Positions 57,059 to 64,000 of a stretch of 64,000 nucleotides of DNA are shown one piece after another. The stretch is taken from the NCBI RefSeq assembly GCF_033807715.1, contig NC_084597.1, positions 6,784,147 through 6,848,146 on the forward strand, read 5' to 3'. The position numbers and the translations under genes are program-made. The DNA comes from Cololabis saira. Its lineage: Eukaryota; Chordata; Actinopteri; Beloniformes; Belonidae. Position 1 is the stretch's first letter, and each line of letters begins with the position of its first letter. Under the pieces are notes generated by a model. That model searched no databases. It had not been told where the DNA came from and saw nothing but the letters and a program-made list of their open reading frames with translations.

Positions 57059-58009
57059 ATAAATTTGATACTATACCATAACCATAACCAGTTATGGTAC
57101 CATTTAGTACCATAACTGTACCAAATTTGATGTTTCTATCACATTTTATCCATTGTTTATATGAAATTGTATCTAAAACAGTGGTCACCGGCGGCCATCT
57201 TGAAAAATGGGCGCCATATTGAAAATACATGATGGCTCCATATCTAATTTTTTTTCTACATGTCTTTGGCTATAAGTCTACCAAATTTAACACTTTTATC
57301 ACAAAATGCACAATGGTTTTGGTTATCTTCACCACTATACAGATAAATTTGACTAGATTTAGGAATATTGGACTTATTTCTAGCAGGGCGGTTTTTGCAG
57401 TGTGAATGTTAATTGACTTACAATCATTCATGATGTTTTTCATTTTATGACCACATTTTATCCTTTATTCCTCCAGGTTTTGAGGGAATTAAGTCTTCTT
57501 AGTTGTTTTCTTGATGCAGAGGAATATTGACCTTTGACCCCTTTTCCCACAACCACAGGATATGTTATATATGCATAAGGAAAAACATTTTTTCTGGTAA
57601 CTCGTCTCTTTTTTTCCTTCTTTTCTTTCTCCTGAACGCCTTACGGCTCTGTGCTGCTCTTTCTTAAATATTTCATTGTCGGCCCATCCATTGTCCTCAC
57701 CTCACACACGTACACACACCTACACACATGTACACACACGTACACCACACCGCTACACACGCTGTCTGCGTCTCAGCGTAAGTGGAGACCGGTTGGAGAT
57801 AATAGATGTCTGTGTTTAATATTGGAGGAGTTTGAGGTAACCGCAAACCTCCAAACGTAGGGTCACGGAGTGTGAAGCCGGACATCTGATCCTCGCCCAC
57901 GCTGAACGCCGCTATTGTAAAAACCCGGAGGACCGGTATCCTTAACCTGATTTTTGTTCCAGTGATACCTGAAATGTAGTTCCTGCTAACAGCGAGCGAG
58001 CGCTGCAAC
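57059..58009. other. No supported gene
   Basis: It holds a palindromic GGTACCATTTAGTACC patch near 57099 and CGGCCATCTTGAAAAATGGG (57191), a repeat-like piece. Otherwise single-copy-looking. Confidence 0.4.
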
Positions 58010-58626
<617 letters not shown>

Positions 58627-58931
58627 GCTGCAACTTCTCTCTCTGAGAAATATATTGGTGAGGGAAAAAAAAGAAATGTGCACGGGGCGTAAAGTGTAAG
58701 TAAAGTAAGTACCTTTCCTGCCTTAAGAGGCAGGCTGTTAAGCAGGTTTGCGGGAATCTCATAAACACTAATTGAGACGGGTGATCTCCCGTCAGGAAGT
58801 GGAGATATATGAGGTACAAAAGCAGTCAATCAGACACTTAAAGCCCTTCCTGACACGTGGACCGACAGGGAGGAAGAGGAGCTGAACAGAAACAAATAGA
58901 CAACTGAGCAAACGTAAGCTGTGAGGTTTAA

Positions 58932-59271
58932 AGGAGCATGAGGCCGGATTGAGGCAGGATTTATGAAAAAAATCTGTATACGTTTTAAGTTTTCTAGTAA
59001 TAATGTCAGATGAAGCGTTCCAAACCAAAAAGAATGAGCCCTCTAGTGTATCTCTCCGTTGCCTTGAACAGGCTGTGTGCTGCAAAATGTGCTGCAATTC
59101 GGTCCCGAATTTCCCGCGCTGTCCTGTGGATGTGACGTCACATGACGCTGCATGCACGTTCTCCCCGTTCTCCCGTGCCGGCTTCACTGTTGGCTGCAGT
59201 ACCCCCAACGGCCGTCGTGGTGAAGGGTGGCGCTAGAGAGTCTCATTTCTTAAAAGGAGCCTCATGCTCCT
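58932..59271. mobile_element. MITE family G copy 3 (TTAA TSD)
   Basis: AGGAGCATGAGGCCGG to GCCTCATGCTCCT with TTAA on both sides (58928-58931, 59272-59275). TGACGTCA at 59133-59140. Confidence 0.88.
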
Positions 59272-59462
59272 TTAAAGCTGAGGTCCTGGTGTCACCTGCA
59301 CCTCCTACAGCTGTGACCCGGTGATGGGGGCATTTATTCTTACAGTATTAACCCTTATTAGATCTTATATTTGAAGATAATATAAGCCTTTTCAAGACAC
59401 TGATGGCTTTTAGATAAAATAAATCTCTGGTGAACCTGCTGAGGAGACCAGTATGCATCTGT

Positions 59463-59515
59463 CAGAGGTGTCAAAAGTATTCACATTCATTACTCAGGTA
59501 TAAGTAGAAGTAATT
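59463..59515. mobile_element. hAT family J left-end fragment
   Basis: CAGAGGTGTCAAAAGTATTC through ATTCATTACTCAGG, cut off where family E copy 8 starts. No right end was found. Confidence 0.8.
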
Positions 59516-60135
59516 TTGGGTCGGCAACCCAAAATGTTGAAAGAGCCATATTGGACCAAAAACACAAAAAACAAATATGTCTGCAGCCGCAAAAAGTGAA
59601 AAGTCTTGTATAAGCCTTAGAATGAAGGCAACACATGCTGCATGTTTCTATATAAGTTATTACTGGGGGAAGATTATTTTTTTTTATTATGCACTTCGAG
59701 AAAAATGTCAAAATGTCGAGAAAAAAGTCGAAATGTCGAGAAAAAAGTCGAAATGTCGAGAAAAAAGTCAACATTTCGGGAAAATGTCGAGGAAATAATC
59801 AAAATTTCATGAAAAAAATCGAAATGTAAAGAAAAAAGTCAAAATTTCAAGAAAAAAGGCCAAAATTTTGAGAAAAAAGTCAAAATTTTGAGAAAAAAGT
59901 CGAAATGTCAAGATTAAAAAGGAAAGGAAAAAGGAAGAAAAAAAGAGGAAAAAAGGAAAAAAAGAAGAAAAAAGAAAAAAAGGAAAGAAGAAGAAAAAAT
60001 GAAGAAAAAAGGAAAAAAGAAAAAAGAAGAAAGAAAGGAAAAAAAGGTCAAATATTTTTTTAAAAGCTCCAGGAGCCACTAGGGCGGCGCTAAAGAGCTG
60101 CATGCGGCTCTAGAGCCACAGGTTGCAAACCCCTG
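59516..60135. mobile_element. hAT family E copy 8, left tip damaged
   Basis: The left tip reads TTGGGTCGGCAACCC instead of CAGGGGTCGGC; the right end is GCAAACCCCTG. The TSD is not identifiable. Interior as in other copies. Confidence 0.82.
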
Positions 60136-60779
60136 ACTTAGGGCATTCATTAATGAAAATAAAGAAAACCCGCCCATAAAAAACAGGATTTTACATTCAC
60201 ACAGTCAATGAGTTACATTCCACAGAATACAAAGTCCACCTTCACCAGTATTTTTTATACTTCTCAGGCTGTAATCTTAAGGAGAAGGTCAGTTTTTCCA
60301 TGCGACGTATATCCTCAACTATTGTGGTCCAGTCGTCCTTTGATCGCAAATTTGTCTGCAGACAAACCAGGTCGTTTTATTTCTTGACCCTCAGTCGACC
60401 TTTTGACCCCCAGCTTCACGTCACCGGGCAGAAAAGGGAGGTGTTTCTTCCCCGTGGCTCAAAAAGATCTGGGTTTGGCAGCTTGATGGAAGAGTGGTAT
60501 CTGAGCTCGGGTACGTTTGTACTTGCTCTATCATTTATGGGGCACAGATAAGGATACGCAGCTCGCCTGGCACTTTGTTTCAGATTAGACGACAGGCTTG
60601 GAAAACCGATGCGTTTATCTTCTGTTTTCCATCTAGCCCACGTTTTGGTTCAGCTCCCATGTAGGTCCGGCTCCTTCAGAGTTGACGGACTTAATTGAGA
60701 GAAGAGAAGAGCGAAAGGACATTCTGACGCAATGTTTAAAGAGAGAAAGAACTGCGTTCAGAAAAAAGGATCTAAGAAG
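60136..60779. other. No supported gene
   Basis: Single-copy-looking DNA. The frame at 60300-60551 has no recognisable domain. Confidence 0.4.
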
Positions 60780-61490
60780 CAGAGGTGTCTTCAGTATTCA
60801 CATTCATTACTCAGGTAGAAGTATAGATACTAGAGTTTAAAAATACTCCTGTAGAAGTTGAAGTATCAACTCAAGTTTTTTACTCAAGTAAAAGTATAAA
60901 AGTACTGGTTTCAAAACTACTTAAAGTATAAAAGTAAAAGTAATGTAAGGGGGAAAAAAAGCCATTAAGGACAAAAGCCATTGAAAATGAATGTATCTTA
61001 GTATAATGCAAATATATTAAAGAAGCATATATGTGTACTATTGAGCATTAACATGTGTTTCAGAGAGCAGGAGATATGATGACTAGTTGCCTTAAGTATT
61101 GTAATGGTGCAAAAAGTCAAACTTCATGTTCATGTTATCATTTATCCTAACCTTTATTGCAATGTACATCCAAGTTTAGTTGCAGGAATCTGAGGGAACG
61201 GATGTAAGAACAAAACTGGACAAGAACATCTGAAACAACCACAACCAAATTCACTCTATCCGGATGGAGCAATTTAACTGGATAGTTTTTATTTAAAGGC
61301 CGGAATTAAATATAGTAACGAGGCTGTTTTTAAAATGTAAGGAGTAAAAAGTACAGATAATTGCGTGAAAATGTAAGGAGTAAAAGTAAAAAGTCATCTG
61401 AAAAATAATTACTCCAGTGAAGTATAGATAACCAAAATTCTACTTAAGTAAGGTAACGAAGTATTTGTACTTTGTTACTTGACACCTCTG
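60780..61490. mobile_element. Non-autonomous hAT, family J, empty copy
   Basis: CAGAGGTGTC to GACACCTCTG, 711 bp, perfect TSD CTAAGAAG (60772-60779, 61491-61498). It aligns end to end with the outer parts of 9073-13922 and lacks both insertions. Confidence 0.96.
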
Positions 61491-61964
61491 CTAAGAAGTG
61501 AAATCATAGGTAGTTCAAACGTACTGCTTCGTTCTGCTTTGAGAAATCCAGCACAAACACACGGTTCAGCGTGCCCTCCCGGTTTGCCAGAGTGAAATAA
61601 TTTGCAGTATAAATCTTCCTGCATTAAAATGTTCACATGAGCTGGTCAAGAGGGTTGACAGGGCAGTGCAGCCCAAACGTAAATCAGGATAAGTGATCGG
61701 ATAGATTTTCTATGTTAATGCATCGTAGCCTTGGCATGCACAATAACTCAGACGGAGGGAGGGAGAACGAGTGCGTCCGGCGTTCAGCCCCGCTGCAGAG
61801 CCGGTGTGGTTAGGTCATCAAATCGACGATGTGATTGACCCATCAATTGCCCCCTGCTGGCCTCTCAGGCCAATCAGGCTAATGGCGGCTGGTGGTTTGA
61901 GCTTTACTTCACTGGTACCGTTCGCTCGCACGGCTTATTTGCAGGTCTACATACTCAAACTCAG
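61491..61964. other. No supported gene
   Basis: Single-copy-looking, GC-moderate DNA. Confidence 0.4.
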
Positions 61965-61978
61965 AAAAAAAAACATAG

Positions 61979-62476
61979 TTTTTTTTTAATATCTTTTTTT
62001 TTCACAATAGTTTTCAAAATTTACATTCAAATTCACGATTTCTATTCTACCCATAATTACCCTAGGGAAAAAAAAAAAAAAAAAAAAACAACAGAAAAAA
62101 ACATACATTAAGGGAGAACAAAATTAAATAAATATTAAAAAAATAAATAAATAAAAAATATATATAATGGCAGCAACAGCGATATCAAACTATATATATA
62201 TCCATCCATACATACAAACATACATACATATAAGGCACAAGTTCGAAAATAGAGATACTCATTGGTCCCCTTTGGAAAAATTCTCCAGTTTTGAAAATAA
62301 TGGAAACCAAAATTCTTGAAAAATTTGACCACGGTTGTATTTTTCCAAAGTAAATTTTTCCAATGGTAAAAAAACTGAAATTTGATCCAAAAAAAACTTG
62401 AAAGTTGGAGGGGAATCATCTTTCCAAAGTAAAAGTATGCATTTCTTAACGAAGTATGTGATCATAATGATCACAT
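61979..62476 (-). mobile_element. L1-like LINE 3' end, 5'-truncated
   Basis: Flanked by a 14-bp TSD AAAAAAAAACATAG (61965-61978, 62477-62490). On the minus strand the coding part reads KKCILLLWKDDSPPTFKFFL and VFLPLEKFTLEKYNRG, ending with a stop at 62259-62261. KKxILL.WK...PPT and LPLEK resemble the extreme C-terminus of L1-clade ORF2. The 3' untranslated part has poly(T) on the plus strand and AT-rich sequence. Confidence 0.78.
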
Positions 62477-62490
62477 AAAAAAAAACATAG

Positions 62491-63528
62491 TTTGACATCG
62501 AGTCCAATTCTCATCTCACTTCCCGGGTTTCTAACCCATCTCAATTTGTCCGTATCGACGCGCCCATAAACGAAGGACTCTCGTTAGCGTTGACCTTTCT
62601 CTCTTTTCGTGCTTGTTAAGATCAGCAGACGTTAGGGCAGTTCACTTTATGACGCAATAACGCCAGCAGACTGCCGGCCTCCACATTACTTCACAATCCT
62701 GAATGTTTTAACTTTTGTTTTTGATTTATTTTTTTTTTTTCTGCTTTTTATTTTAAATTAACACACTTGTGCAAAATCTGCAAAATGCATTTGGGTCCGT
62801 GTGTTCATATTAATCATAAAAATGCACAATCACCATATTCCAATGCGAGCTGCCTGATGTGAATCAATATGCCTCTGCAGGCTGGATCACCATAAATCAA
62901 TTATATGATCAAATTCTTGAGCGGAGTGTGTTCGGCGTGTGTTTACTGGAAGTGGGGGATGTATTGACCTGATCCAGTGTGCTGTCACTCTATCACCTTT
63001 CCAATTATTTGATGTAATGATACTGTATGGATTCTTAATAGACAGTCTTTTATAACAGGGGTGTTATTCTGTCTAGTATGAAGTGGACGAGCCTGTATGT
63101 TCAAGCAGCGACCGAACCTCTTTATATAACTGCATAAACTGCATCAGCTCTTGCAGCAATGTTTCAGGATTTTCACTTCTGACTATTTTCAAATATTCCT
63201 TTGTCCACACATTTTCCTCTTTCACCACCTCACTCCTTCTCCCTCCTCCACTGGAGAAAAGCTCCTGTAAAACTCCATCGTTCAGCAGGCGTGCAGATCA
63301 AAAGCCCGTGTCTTTGTTACATACAGCACATGTCAGTAAAAGCAATGCCAGACAGAAATACAAGGAAATGTTGCAGAAAGATGACCCAAAGTGGTTTGAC
63401 CTATTTAAAATGAAGTAGTTTTCATCAAATTCAAAACAAAAGAAAGAAAGAAATTAAAACCAGCATCAAGGATACAGCAGTGAAGTCATCTAGTCACTTA
63501 GTGCTTATATCTTATAGCCAGTACTCGA
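62491..63528. other. No supported gene
   Basis: Single-copy-looking DNA with AT-rich motifs (ATAAATCAATTATATGATCA near 62893). The frame at 63083-63418 has no recognisable domain. Confidence 0.4.
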
Positions 63529-64000
63529 GTTGTAAAAACAAAATCAGGGGGGATGGTGGATTTTATTATATGGGACAGATAATTTATGCTGATTACAAAT
63601 AATATAATATATTACAAATAATAGCACTGACCAAAACACCTGCAGAAATACTGCAGGAATGACATAGCAGCAGTTAAATGCAGCCTTCTGTAAGCTTTAA
63701 ATATCCACTGGGTTTACATCAAATACATCAAAACACAACAATAAAAAGAGTTTTCTGAACTTATCAATATGACTCTGTCCTTCACAGGATAAGTAAAATG
63801 GATCACTGCAAAAACTCACAATCTTAACAAGAATATTTGTCTTATTTCTAGTTAAAATGTCTCATTTTAGTAAAAAAATCTCATTACACTTAAAACAAGA
63901 CTCATCACTGAAAAAACAACAATTTTCACCTGTTTCAAGTAGATTTTCACTTGAAATAAGTAGAAAAAATCTGCCAGTGGACAAGATTTATCTTCTCATT
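63529..64000. mobile_element. hAT-like element, family S copy 2, cut by window end
   Basis: CAGTACTCGAGTTGTAAAAA opens it. It matches the reverse complement of 47400-47887, including the nested CACTGAAAAAACAACAATTT MITE. The other end lies outside. Confidence 0.8.

Noticed and set aside
60300..60551. Possible exon
   Set aside because: No recognisable domain, no supporting splice pair, and an ordinary chance open frame length.
63083..63418. 111-codon frame
   Set aside because: No motif, and a second overlapping frame of similar quality exists. Treated as chance.

Overview
The window looks like repeat-saturated, gene-poor chromosomal DNA from a ray-finned fish, probably a percomorph teleost. 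The evidence is vertebrate-style non-coding DNA: long (CA)n, (TA)n and (GATA)n tracts, a tRNA-derived SINE, 5'-truncated L2/CR1-like and L1-like LINE ends, and many short hAT-type DNA transposons with 8-bp target-site duplications (TSDs). I see no bacterial operon, no RNA gene and no host exon I can defend. The species call is inference.

The only long intact reading frame is at 10581-13223 (880 codons). It carries a FEN1/XPG-like 5'-nuclease core followed by a cysteine-rich CXC (tesmin/TSO1-type) motif. It sits inside a 3.9-kb element, 9788-13733, with 15-bp perfect terminal inverted repeats (TIRs), longer blocky TIRs and a candidate 3-bp AAA TSD. No DDE transposase is visible. That element is inserted in a non-autonomous hAT copy (9073-13922) whose empty relatives lie at 53791-54468 and 60780-61490. 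The hAT copy is itself flanked by 168-bp direct repeats instead of an 8-bp TSD. This nest is the main candidate for an undescribed system.

Layout. 0-9 kb: a 20-bp minisatellite, a hAT copy with a BED-finger fossil, the first of eight 'CAGGGGTCGGCAACC' hAT copies, a LINE interrupted by a TTAA-flanked element that is in turn interrupted by a solo LTR, and a Helentron-like element holding a SINE. 9-14 kb: the nuclease element. 14-20 kb: CA repeats and a second Helentron-like element swollen by nested insertions, including a 1.06-kb direct duplication with a transposon exactly at its junction. 20-38 kb: fold-back and composite TIR elements, mirror-image hAT copies, minisatellite-bearing hAT copies, a dispersed 1-kb segmental duplication and nested LINE/MITE stacks. 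38-52 kb: mostly single-copy-looking DNA with an L2-like LINE, a Tc1 fossil and a fourth Helentron-like element. 52-64 kb: a 'CACACATGCACAAA' minisatellite, more hAT copies, a purine microsatellite inside a hAT copy, and an L1 3' end.

Nearly all other reading frames here are low-complexity translations of simple repeats, or decayed transposon pieces. The window is best read as a record of insertion order. Several mechanisms can be inferred because empty and filled versions of the same element coexist.
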